Assembly: GCA_016700115.1 (NCBI GenBank)
Contig: CP064999.1
Coordinates: 2,294,001 to 2,358,000, forward strand
DNA: 64,000 nt
Direction: 5' to 3'
Source of the DNA: Sphingobacteriales bacterium
GTDB lineage: Bacteria; Bacteroidota; Bacteroidia; Chitinophagales; UBA2359
Part shown: positions 46,233 through 55,587 of the stretch, piece by piece
How positions within the stretch are numbered: position 1 is the first letter of the stretch
Layout of the letters: each line of letters opens with the position of its first letter
Translations under genes and position numbers: made by a program
The notes under the pieces: model-generated
Databases searched by the model: none
What the model was told of the DNA's origin: nothing
What the model saw: the letters and a program-made list of their open reading frames with translations, nothing else

Positions 46233-48763
46233 ATGAAATCATTCCAATTCTCTCCGTTAGCGGGTTTTTTGTGTATTGTTTTATCTTGGTTTTGTACTGT
46301 AGAGGTGGAGGGACAGATTACCTTTGGTCCCGAACAGGTGATTGCGCAATCGGAAATTAACCTCCCGATATTGGTTGGCACGCCCGATTTTAACGGCGAT
46401 GGTTTCTCCGACATACTCATGCTGTCGGAAATTAATCGGCGACTGTCATGGTTTCAAAACTTGGGTTCAAATAATTTCGGACCCTTACAATATATTGACG
46501 ACTTGTCTGGAATGGCATCGGAAGTACGGTATGAAGATTTTGATTCAGATGGAGATCAAGATATTCTCGTTGCTTTAGGCAGCGGTTGGATATGGTTTGC
46601 CAATGATGGCACGGGCAATTTCAACCCGCCGCAGCCCGCAGCCGGCGTACCGCCTTTTGAGGGGGTGCTGGGCGATTTGAACGGAGACGGAATTCCCGAC
46701 TTGGTAACAGCCGGAGTAAACGAAACGAATTTTGCCATTGTTTCGTGGAAACCCGGCGATGGACTGGGAAACTACGGCGCACAGGAGGTTTTATACACAA
46801 GCCCGTTTCTGTTTTCAGCTATCGGAGATTTTAAATTGGCCGATATAAGCAACGACGGATATACCGATGTAATCATCTCAGTAAGTGCTTGGGCTTGGGG
46901 TGGAAGTTTCGGAGCATTGTTAAATGACGGCTCTGCCAATTTTACCTGGCAGGGGCTACCTTATACAATTGCCTGCGGTATGACCTTTGCAATTGCCGAC
47001 TTTAACAACGATGGTTTGGTAGATATTGCTAAAGCCCTCCAAAACAACGATGTATTGGAATGGGAGGAACAGACTTCCCCTTTTAATTTCACCAATCATA
47101 ACCTGATAAATCCCATAATTACCAATCCTACCGATGTTTATGTTGCAGATGTGGACGAAGACGGATTGCCCGACGTAATATCGGCATCGGGCGGCAACGG
47201 CAATATTGTCTGGCACAAAAACCAACCGGGAACAACTTTCGCTCCGTCTCAAATAATTATTCAAAACACCGACAACAACTACTGCGACGAGTTCGCTTAC
47301 ATGAATAATTTGAACAAAATCACCTATTTTGGATATGAAACCGGAAGTGCCGAAGGACAACTTTTCTATCAACACCAAGCATGGATGAACTTTTTACCCG
47401 ATGCCTTAAACAACCCTGCCGATAACTTGCTGTTGTCGCAATGTGTTAAGGGCGCAGCAGCCGATTTAAACAATGACGGTTTTATGGATTTTGTTGCCCT
47501 GACCGATTCTGATGACTTGAAATGGTTTTTAAACGATGGCGCAGGTAATTTTACTTTTGTCGGCAGCTACGCCAGCATAAAAAACTTTGTCCTTGCCGAT
47601 GTCAATAATGACGGGTTTGCAGACTTTTTAAACAGAACGTTTGGCGGAGGATCGTCATTAACACAGATATACTTGAATGATGGTTTTGCCGGGTTCGCTT
47701 ATGCCGAGCAATATCCGATTAGCCCGGTTGAAGTTGGGGATATCAACAACGACGGTAATATTGATATAATCGGGCATTTAGGAACTTCCCCTAATTGGTT
47801 AGTTTGGCTTGAAGGCGATGGCGCAGGAAGTTTTGGTAATTCCAACTTTATAGCCGGTGCAGTGTGCTGTAAAATAAAAGCATCAGATTTGGATGGAGAT
47901 GGTGATGATGACATTATTGTGGTAGATGAAACAACAATATACTATTATGAAAACTTAGGAAACGGCAGCGACTTCACTTCGGCACAAATTGCTGCCTATG
48001 TAAATGGTTGGGTAGAAGCCGTATGTCTGGCTGATATGGACGGAGATGGTGATTTGGACATCGTTGCGGCAACATCTATATTCGATAAAATTGTTTGGTT
48101 TGAAAACCTTTCCAACAACCCGCAAATCATGGGTACAGTGTTTTATGATTTCAACCAAAACGGCTTACTTGATGAAGACGATTTCGGTTTAAATTTCCAA
48201 AATATAGCCATAACTCCCAACTCTATCAACACCTATACCAATGCAAACGGAACATTTGCTTTCTTCTACCCCGAAGAGGGCGATTATATACTAACTTTTA
48301 CCCTGCCGGAAGGGTGGATGGCAACCTCACCCACTACATTAACAGTAAACGTTACATCTACACAAGGAAGCAACGACAACAATTTTGGCATTTACCCCGT
48401 CAATCCGGTTTCTGAAATTCAACCTTATCTGATTTCCGGTTTTAACCGATGTAACGATATTGTTACTTATTACCTTACCATTGCCAACGAAGGAACGGCA
48501 GTAGAAGATTTGACTATTGTTGCTTTTCAGCCCGATGACCTGCTTACATTTATCAGCGCCAATCCTCCGCCCGATTCTGTCGGCATAATGGGTACTGTCT
48601 ATTGGCATATCAACAACCTGTTGCCCAACAGCAACAACCTTATCATTGCCGGCATACAAGCTCCCGGTTTTTCTGAATTTGGTACAGTTTTACAAAACAA
48701 CCTCAATGTTACAAGCTACGACAGTTCCGGCAATCAAACTTTTACAAATAGTTTTGCGTACTA

Positions 48764-49844
48764 AGTACTTGACCATATTTAGTTTGCATTAAAAGGGCTA
48801 AAATTGATTTTGAGATGATTGCCTATATTAGCCATACAACGATTGACAGCATAAAGGAGGCTATCTTTTTCGAGGTAATCTTCTGGAACAAGCCACTCAC
48901 ACTTTAACTTTCTCCACATCGTTTCGGCGATGTTCAAATGCGGCGAGTAAGTGGGCAGAAAAAGACAAACAAGCCTCTGTTTTGCCAAATAGGCAGTAAG
49001 AGGTTCAATAATTTAGATTGGTGGACACTGGAATTATCCAAGACAACAACGGTATGTTTTCTGATGTTAAGCGATAATTTATCCAAATGATTGACAATAA
49101 ACTTGGCATCTATATTCTGTTGGGTGGTTTCCCAATAGCATTGATTTGTTCTGCTAATCAAGCCAAATATATTGACTTTGTACCCTTTTTCTGTATATAC
49201 AGCCACTTTCTCATCGGGGAATTGCCAGCCGTAGGGGACATATCCCTCGCTACTAACCCTGCTTTCATCGCCATAAAATAGGTCTATCTGCCCTTTTTGG
49301 ACAACTTCTCCAATTCTTGCAAGTCCGATTTCTTCGACTGATAAATTTGCTCATCAGGCTTTCCTTTGCAACGCTTTCTTATACGTCTATATCGTCCCCC
49401 AAGCTTTTTAAAAAACGTTTAAAAGTGCTCTTGCTTACTTCTTTTCCACTTGAAGCCTCCCATTCTGCCTTGGCGGTAGCTACTTTTTGGCGATGCTGAC
49501 TGACGGCTTCCAAGATAGCATGCTCATCCGATTTTTTATCAATAAGAGGCTTTTTGCCACGCCCCGGTTTGATGTATAAGCCTGCTATCCCATCTGATTT
49601 ATACCGTTTTAACCAACTGTTCACACTCACATGACACATGCCTACTATGCTTCCTACATCTTTTGAATGCCGACCCTCAGCTTTTAACAAAATTGTCTGG
49701 CAGCGTTTTCGCAAACTATGGTTATCTGATTTTTTAAACAGTGTCTCTAACTCTTTTCGACCTGTTTCACTTAGTATCGGTGTGTTTACTCGTCCCATAG
49801 GCGCAAAAATACAAAATAATACAAACTATTTATTCAGTAATACT
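48764..49844. mobile_element. IS630-family insertion sequence, inserted at TA
   Basis: The element is 1081 bp and is flanked by TA on both sides (48762-48763 and 49845-49846), the duplicated target of the IS630/Tc1-mariner superfamily. Imperfect 27-bp ends begin AGTA and share AGTTTG and ATT (18 of 27 positions match by my alignment). The empty site is preserved in paralogue 6 at 58120-58125, which confirms both borders. The transposase is on the minus strand. Confidence 0.9.
48779..49798 (-). pseudogene. IS630-family transposase, broken by three 1-nt losses
   Basis: The N-terminal helix-turn-helix part (49798 to 49379, MGRVNTPILSETGRKELETL...) has the two HTH units typical of IS630. The frame is lost in LKSLG at a G5 run and is recovered by -1 as GRYRRIRKRCKGKPDEQ. 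It is lost again at an A5 run (SKK/G) and recovered as GQIDLFYGDES, containing the first catalytic Asp. A third loss at a T5 run (GLFVFF) is recovered as LPTYSPHLNIAETMWRKLK, the family's C-terminal DDE segment; VVLDNSSVHQS holds the second Asp. Each break needs one extra base in a homopolymer of five. Decay, frameshift expression or sequencing error are possible; intact core genes argue against pervasive error. Confidence 0.85.
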
Positions 49845-50919
49845 TACCCGACAGTAAATTGTGCTTACGACCCCAACGACAAAACAGTTACACCATCGGG
49901 TATCGGTGAGCAAAACTATACCCTCATGGACGAGGAACTGTTTTACACCATCCGATTTCAAAACACCGGCAACGACACCGCTTTTTACGTGCGCATCACC
50001 GATGTGCTGTCCTCCCATTTAGACCACAACAGTTTCCGGATTATCAACAGCAGCCATGACATGCAAACCTACCGCTACTCAAATGGCTTGGTAGAATTTC
50101 ATTTTCACGATATCATGCTGCCCGACAGCACAACCAACGAACCCGGCAGTCACGGCTTCGTGATGTTTGCTGTTAAACCTCTCCCCAGCTTATCCGATAA
50201 CACCCCCGTAAACAACACCGCCGACATTTACTTTGACCAAAACCCGCCCATCATCACCAATACCACTCTGAATACGCTGGTTTACGAACTGCCTGCCTCG
50301 CCCCCTCTGCCCATAACGCTCACCCGATTCACCGGTACGGTTCAACCCCAAGACAACCTCCTCCAATGGACAACGGCAGCAGAGGTTAACAATGCCTACT
50401 TCACCCTCCAATACTCACCTAATGGCAACGAGTTTACTTCCCTCGCCCAAATAGCCGGAGCAGGCACCACTTCCACAGCAAAGAGCTACCAACATTCACA
50501 CAGTAATCCCTTCCCGCTCACCTACTACCGCCTCCTCCAAACCGATTACGACGGAACCACAAGGCAGGCAGGAGAAGTCATCACCATGAACCGAACCCGA
50601 CCCGCCGGAAGTTTTGCCCTAACCCATATCCTGCCCAACCCCACCAAGAACTCAGCCACAATAACCTACACCACCCCACAATCCCAACCCGTTACCCTAA
50701 TCCTATACGACCTGACCGGAAGACTGCTGTTTGAAAAAAACCTACAGCCAACCTTTGGAACAAACAACTACGTTTTAGATATGCTGCCTTATCCGCAGGG
50801 TTTGTATGTGGTTACGTTCAACAACGGGGTTGAGGTGGTTTCTGGGAGGGTGGTGAAGGAGTAGGGGGCATATCTGCGGACTAATTTGAATTTTTAAAGC
50901 ACTAAGTTGAAACTTTGTT

Positions 50920-50927
50920 TATCTTTG
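50920..50927 (+). promoter_or_regulatory. Candidate -7 element of the MntA/HepT pair
   Basis: TATCTTTG matches the Bacteroidota -7 consensus 30 nt before the ATG at 50958. It supports that start over an upstream in-frame ATG at 50907, which would precede the promoter. Confidence 0.5.
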
Positions 50928-50957
50928 GATTTACTAATCACAAATTTACGGCATCAC

Positions 50958-51266
50958 ATGCTACATTCTTATTTAGCAAAACATTTACCCGGGGTGATTA
51001 CGATACTACAAACGCATAAAATCAGGAATGCTTTTGTATTCGGTTCGGCAGTAACGAAGGAATTTAATGAACAAAGCGATATTGATTTACTCGTCAATTT
51101 TGAAGAGGGGTTGTCGCCGCTTGAAAAAGGGGAGTTAATGTGGAATTTACAGTTCGAACTTGAAGATTTACTGCAAAGAAAGATTGATTTACTGCAAGAG
51201 TCCACACCTAAAAACCCCTACTTTATTCGGGAAATCAATGCCTCTAAAGTAAAGGTTTATGGATAA
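50958..51266 (+). CDS. mntA: MntA-type minimal nucleotidyltransferase antitoxin
   Basis: The protein has 102 residues from the ATG at 50958 (an upstream in-frame ATG at 50907 would add 17 residues but sits upstream of the -7 candidate). The MNT signature GS-x10-D-x-D is exact: G29-S30 ... D41-I-D43, with a third Asp at D77 (KIDLL). In known HepT/MntA systems this protein AMPylates the HEPN toxin on a Tyr and thereby neutralises it. It overlaps the downstream HEPN gene by 8 nt (ATGGATAA), the usual operon layout. The pair lies between paralogue 3 and an orphan sorting-domain cassette, inside the surface-protein array. Confidence 0.88.
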   Translation: MLHSYLAKHLPGVITILQTHKIRNAFVFGSAVTKEFNEQSDIDLLVNFEEGLSPLEKGELMWNLQFELEDLLQRKIDLLQESTPKNPYFIREINASKVKVYG

Positions 51267-51594
51267 CAGGTACTATAAACTTTTGCAAGACATCTTGGAC
51301 AGCATCGGCAATATTAATGTGTATGTTGGTTATCCTTTAGATTTTGCCGGTTATGAGCAAAATAAACTCGTTCAACAAGCTGTTGAACGCAATTTTGAAA
51401 TTATTGGGGAGGCAGTAAAACGTCTGTTGGATATGAAGCCTGATATTACCATTTCCAACACCAGAAAAATCATTAACATGAGCAATAAAATTTCGCATGG
51501 CTACGATGAAGTGGAGCTTGTTCAAATATGGGCGGTAATCGTAAACCACCTGCCAACACTTAAATTGGAAGTGGAAAATCTTATACAGGCTTGA
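51259..51594 (+). CDS. hepT: HepT-like HEPN-domain toxin (DUF86 type) with a degenerate active-site motif
   Basis: The protein has 111 residues, normal for DUF86/HepT. HEPN toxins are RNases with an R-x4-H-x-Y motif, where Arg and His cleave RNA and Tyr is the AMPylation site. Here the motif reads S75-NKIS-H80-G-Y82: His and Tyr are kept but the Arg is Ser. Helices AVERNFEIIGEAVKRLL (41-57) and the motif helix are typical. The missing Arg suggests a weakened or inactive RNase, or another role. The nearest upstream Arg (R69) is 11 residues before the His. Its start overlaps mntA by 8 nt. The family is firm, activity uncertain. Confidence 0.88.
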   Translation: MDNRYYKLLQDILDSIGNINVYVGYPLDFAGYEQNKLVQQAVERNFEIIGEAVKRLLDMKPDITISNTRKIINMSNKISHGYDEVELVQIWAVIVNHLPTLKLEVENLIQA

Positions 51595-51600
51595 TTTTTA

Positions 51601-51837
51601 CCACAAGAACACTCCGTAAAAAACACAGCCACCCTAACCTACCACAGCCCCCAATCCCAACCCATAACCCTAAATTTCTACGACCTGACCGGAAGACTGC
51701 TGTTTGAAAAAAACCTACAGCCAACCTTTGGAACAAACAACTACGTTTTAGATATGCTGCCTTACCCGCAGGGTTTGTATGTGGTTACGCTCAACAATGA
51801 GATTGAGGTGGTTTCGGGAAAGGTGGTGAAGGAGTAA
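51601..51837 (+). pseudogene. Orphan T9SS sorting-domain cassette (remnant of a VCBS paralogue)
   Basis: About 78 codons in one open frame, ending at TAA 51835-51837, encode only the last part of a T9SS type A sorting domain: KNTATLTYHSPQSQPITL, YDLTGRLLFEKNLQP, GLYVVTLNNEIEVVSG. It has no start codon, no signal peptide and no upstream repeats. At DNA level it nearly equals the 3' ends of paralogues 1 and 3. It starts 6 nt after the hepT stop. Probably a deletion or insertion removed the rest of the gene. Confidence 0.85.
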
Positions 51838-51933
51838 ACCAACAGTAAAACCGCCATAGTGTAGTTTCTCGGCTATATTTTTACGGACAAGAGTTTCCTA
51901 AAAAGTAAATAATTACGATAAATTTTACCAGAG

Positions 51934-54384
51934 ATGAGAAAATTAACCCCACTTTTGACTTACGCAGTTTGCTCATTATTTGCCGAATTGATTTATGGAC
52001 AAACTCTGTTTGACACTCGGCGTTTTATCTCCAACATACCGATAGATGCAACCACTATTTATAGTTCCGATATTGATGGCGATGGCGATTTGGATGTTTT
52101 GGCAAGTTCATTTAATAATAATAAAATAACATGGTATGAAAACGACAGTATCGGAAACTTTGGTCTTGAGCGAATTGTAACCACTCTCGTTGATGGGGTA
52201 AAATCTGTTTATGCCGCCGATCTTGACGGCGATGGAGATATAGACGTGTTGTCGGCTTCTTTTAATGACAACAAAATAGCTTGGTACGAAAACGACGGAA
52301 TGGGTAATTTTGGTTCTCAACAAATTATCTCTGTTAATGCGCTAATGGCCGTCTCCGTGTATGCTTCAGATTTAGATGGCGATGGAGACATTGATGTTTT
52401 ATCTGCTTCAGATTGGGATAATAAAATAGCCTGGTATGAAAATGAAGGAACCGGCAATTTTAGTCCGCAAAAAATAATCTCTTTATTTACTGTTGGCGCT
52501 CAATCGGTTTATGCTGCCGATTTAGACCAAGACGGAGATTTGGATGTCATCTCGGCTTCTTACATTGACAATAAAGTAGCATGGTATAGAAACGATGGAA
52601 GCGGCAATTTCGGAGCGCAGCAAATTATTGCCATAGATGATTCTGTTGGCAATACTTATGCATCAGCGTCTGACTTGGACGGAGATGGTGATTTAGATGT
52701 TTTGACGGCTTCTTTTTTTGATGACAAAGTTGCCTGGTATGAAAACGACGGATCGTGAATTTTCGGTGCAGAACAAATCATATCTATTAATTCCGCTGGA
52801 GTTAAATCTGTTTTTGCTGTTGATTTAGACGGTGACGGAGATATAGACGTTTTATCGGGATCAACTTGGGACGACAAAATAGTTTGGTTTGAAAATGATG
52901 GTTCCGGAATATTCGGACAAGAACAAATTATAGCATTCAGCGGAAGTTATGACATGCCTGTATATGCTGACGATTTTGATAATGACGGCGATTTCGATGT
53001 TATTGCAACTTTTAATGAAGGAGCGATAGTTTGGTATGAAAATGATGGTGCCGGTAATTTTAATACAGTAAAAATTGTAACCGCCGGAGCTTTGGATGCA
53101 CAATCTGTTTATGCAATTGATTTAGACGGAGACGGTGATTTAGATGTAATATCGGCTTCCGCCAACGACAATAAAATAGCATGGTACGAAAACGATGGTG
53201 CCGGCCGTTTTATGCCGCAAATTATTATTACTACTTCTGCTTTAAGTGCGCGATCTGTTTACTCGGTCGATATAGACGGAGATGGCATTAACGATGTTTT
53301 ATCGGCTTCCGAATTGGATAACAAAATAGCATGGTACAAAAACTTAAATGGCAGTTTTGAAGAACAGCCAGTTGTTTCGACCAATGCTTTAGGGGCTTAT
53401 TCTGTTTTTGCTGCCGATTTGGACGGCGATGAGGATTTTGATGTCATATCGGCCTCAAGATTGGATAATAAAATTGCCTTGTATATAAATGACGGTTCGG
53501 GTAACTTTACCGATGAACAAACTATATCTACAAATGCAATGGGAGTACGTTGTGTTTATGCCGATGATTTGGACGGCGATGGAGATTTTGATATTCTTTC
53601 GGCTTCGAGATTAGATAATACGATTGCATGGTACGAAAACGATGGTTCTGCCAATTTTGGCGAATCACGGGTCATTTCCAGCACTGCTATAGGTGCACAA
53701 TCGGTTTTTGCGGACGATTTAAACAACGATGGCAATATTGATGTAATATCGGCTTCTGCCGATGACCATACAATCACATGGTACCAAAATGATGGAAACG
53801 GAGATTTCACTCAAATGCAAGTTGTTTCCAACACTGCTAATGGAGTTTGGTCTGTTTTTGCAGTTGATTTAGACAATGACAGTGATGTAGATATAATTTC
53901 AGCATCTTTATATAACAACCAATTAGCATGGTATGAAAACGATGGTACAGGAAACTTTGGGTTAAAACAACTAATAACCACTACGAATGGGCCAACTTCT
54001 GTTTTTGCTGCCGATTTGGACGGTGATGGTGATGATGACATCTTATTCGCTGCTCGATATGAAAATATCATTGCTTGGCATGAAAACCTCTTGGAAACGG
54101 TACTAAACGTTACCACTTTGCCGGATGCTTCGGCTTTCTCCATAAAAATAATACCCAACCCCGCCAAAAACACAGCAACCATAGCCTACACCTCCCCCCA
54201 ATCCCAACCCATAACCCTAACCTTATACGACCTGACCGGCAGGCTGCTGTTTGAAAAAAACCTACAGGCAACCATCGGAACAAACAACTGCGTTTTAGAT
54301 ATGCTGCCTTACCCTCAGGGTTTGTATGTGGTAACGCTCAACAACGGGGTTGAAGTGGTTTCCGGGAAGGTGGTGAAGGAGTAA
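51934..54384 (+). pseudogene. VCBS-repeat T9SS surface protein, paralogue 5, with an in-frame TGA
   Basis: The frame is continuous from ATG 51934 to TAA 54384 (816 residues) except for one TGA at 52756-52758. A signal peptide ends before QTLFDTRRF. VCBS units of about 50 residues run to about residue 720, then the sorting domain (PNPAKNTATIAYTSPQ ... VSGKVVKE). At the TGA the text reads DGS-stop-IFGAEQ where other units read DGSGNFGxQQ, so a Gly codon (GGA) became TGA and the next AAT became ATT. Without readthrough the product is 274 residues and lacks the T9SS tail. A downstream Met at 52954 would lack a signal peptide. Probably a recent pseudogene. Confidence 0.87.
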
Positions 54385-54461
54385 ATTGGATAAGTGGTAA
54401 GGCATAAGTGGTAAGTTCTTTCGTCTTATGTCTTTCATCTTTCGTCTAATATCTTACTCTT
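54385..54461 (+). repeat. Shared leader repeat, copy 2 (left part, before the IS982-like element)
   Basis: It is identical in kind to 46121-46232 and continues after the IS at 55547-55587, directly before paralogue 6. Confidence 0.85.
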
Positions 54462-55546
54462 AACGTGAGGTTGGAAATTGGAGTCTTATTTTACAAGGGA
54501 TTAAGTGATATTAAGCAACAAATTGGATGGTGTTTGTGTAATTATTTTCGTTGGGGATAAAAACAGATGGTTTTTTATCTAAGTGTTGATAGGCAATTAG
54601 AGCAGCCATAAAATGTGTAGCTGCGTTTTCCGGTTTGCGATGTCTTGTGTGTTCTAAATTGCAAACTGTTTTCAGAATATCATTTACCGATTCAATCAAT
54701 GCTCTTTTTTTACTGAGAGAGACATCTTTAGGCAAAGCGGGATATTGATTTTTACGGTTCTTCTTTGGTTTTAGGATAAGCTGTAAACCTTGTTTAACAA
54801 ATTCGTCAAAGAGTTTGGTGTAATAGCCTTTGTCTGCTGCACATTTGCCCTGCAAGTTGCCCAACAGATAGCGCAGCAAGTTGTGGTTATTGTCTGCCAC
54901 ATTTCCAGCAGTAAGCGCAAACTTAACAATTTCTCCGAATTGGTTGATGACTAAATGCAACTTCAAGCCAAAGAACCAACCTGTGGAGGTCTTACCTTTG
55001 GCAGCGATGTCTTTAAACACCCGATTTTGGCTTTGACGATGTATATGGCATACCGGTAATTTGGTTGCGTCTATGAAGTAACAGCCTGTTTTGAGGGCTT
55101 TTTCACATGAACGTAACATCCAAAGCACTAATACCGGCAAGCATTTGTGTATCAATGATAAAAAGTGCTTATAGCCGGGTGCTTTTGGAAAATAATGGTT
55201 AAATTCGCCCAAAATGAGTTGTTCATAGTAGTATTGAAAAGTTTTGTAACCGGATAATTGGTAAAATACAAGAATTGTGGCTATTTCCGATGGACTTAAA
55301 CCAAGCTTTCGTCCCGAGGTTTATGACCCAAAATACAGTGTGATTGATTGCAGTTAGTATAGTCAAGCAATAAATCGTCAATCTCTATGTACAACGATAC
55401 CAGTTTGTTTGTTATAACAAGAAGCATAAAGAATATAGTGGTTGTTTTTTGGTGATTTTTTTTCCAAACTCAAAATTATATCAACTACAACCTCTTTTTT
55501 CTATTCCCCACTATTATTTATCTAAATTTAATTCCAACCTCACGTT
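54462..55546. mobile_element. IS982-family-like insertion sequence
   Basis: Perfect 15-bp terminal inverted repeats AACGTGAGGTTGGAA (54462-54476) and its complement at 55532-55546. The flanks repeat ACTCTT (54456-54461 and 55547-55552); because AA/TT at the ends is ambiguous, the target duplication could be 6, 8 or 10 bp. The element lies in the shared leader of paralogue 6; the uninterrupted site is visible at 46190-46205 and before paralogue 7. The transposase is on the minus strand. Confidence 0.9.
54511..55427 (-). pseudogene. IS982-family transposase with one frameshift
   Basis: From ATG 55427 the frame reads MLLVITNKLVSLYIEIDDLL and continues to GHKPR. It must then move by -1 at a GGG run to continue as GRKLGLSPSEIATILVFYQL, which joins the open frame ending at 54511. 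The whole would be about 305 residues, as usual for IS982. DDE features: CYFIDATKLPVCH (first Asp), CAADKGYYTKLF (second Asp), and the Glu in KKRALIESVNDILK. The typical GKTSTGWFFGLKLHLVIN segment is present. Translating only from 55212 gives 233 residues without the N-terminal domain. Confidence 0.87.
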
Positions 55547-55587
55547 ACTCTTAAAAAATTTATTTCAACCACTTAAAAATAAGAACA
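55547..55587 (+). repeat. Shared leader repeat, copy 2 (right part, after the IS982-like element)
   Basis: It contains the end of the leader, including ACCACTTA, up to the ATG of paralogue 6. The IS separates it from the ATAAGTGGTAAG repeats, so any folding or promoter in the leader is broken for this gene. Confidence 0.85.

Larger units (their letters stand above)
46233..50864 (+). pseudogene. VCBS-repeat T9SS surface protein, paralogue 3, split by an IS630-family element
   Basis: Exons of the former gene are 46233-48763 and 49847-50864. The first encodes 843 residues: signal peptide to QITFGPEQVI, VCBS units, the SdrD-B-like segment GTVFYDFNQNGLLDEDDFG, and up to NSFAY. The IS enters at TA (48762-48763), and the TA plus the first A of the IS makes a TAA stop. 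After the IS the frame resumes exactly with YPTVNCAYDPNDKTVTP, as in the uninterrupted paralogue 6 (58123). The second part holds the DUF7619-like, fibronectin-like and sorting domains. The truncated product would be secreted to the periplasm but lack the T9SS signal. A chimeric frame starting inside the IS (49638) could still express the second part but has no signal peptide. Confidence 0.9.

Noticed and set aside
52741..52775. An alternative genetic code with TGA read as Gly
   Set aside because: prfB with a UGA-dependent frameshift is present and TGA ends other genes (for example dusB and hepT), so TGA is a stop here.
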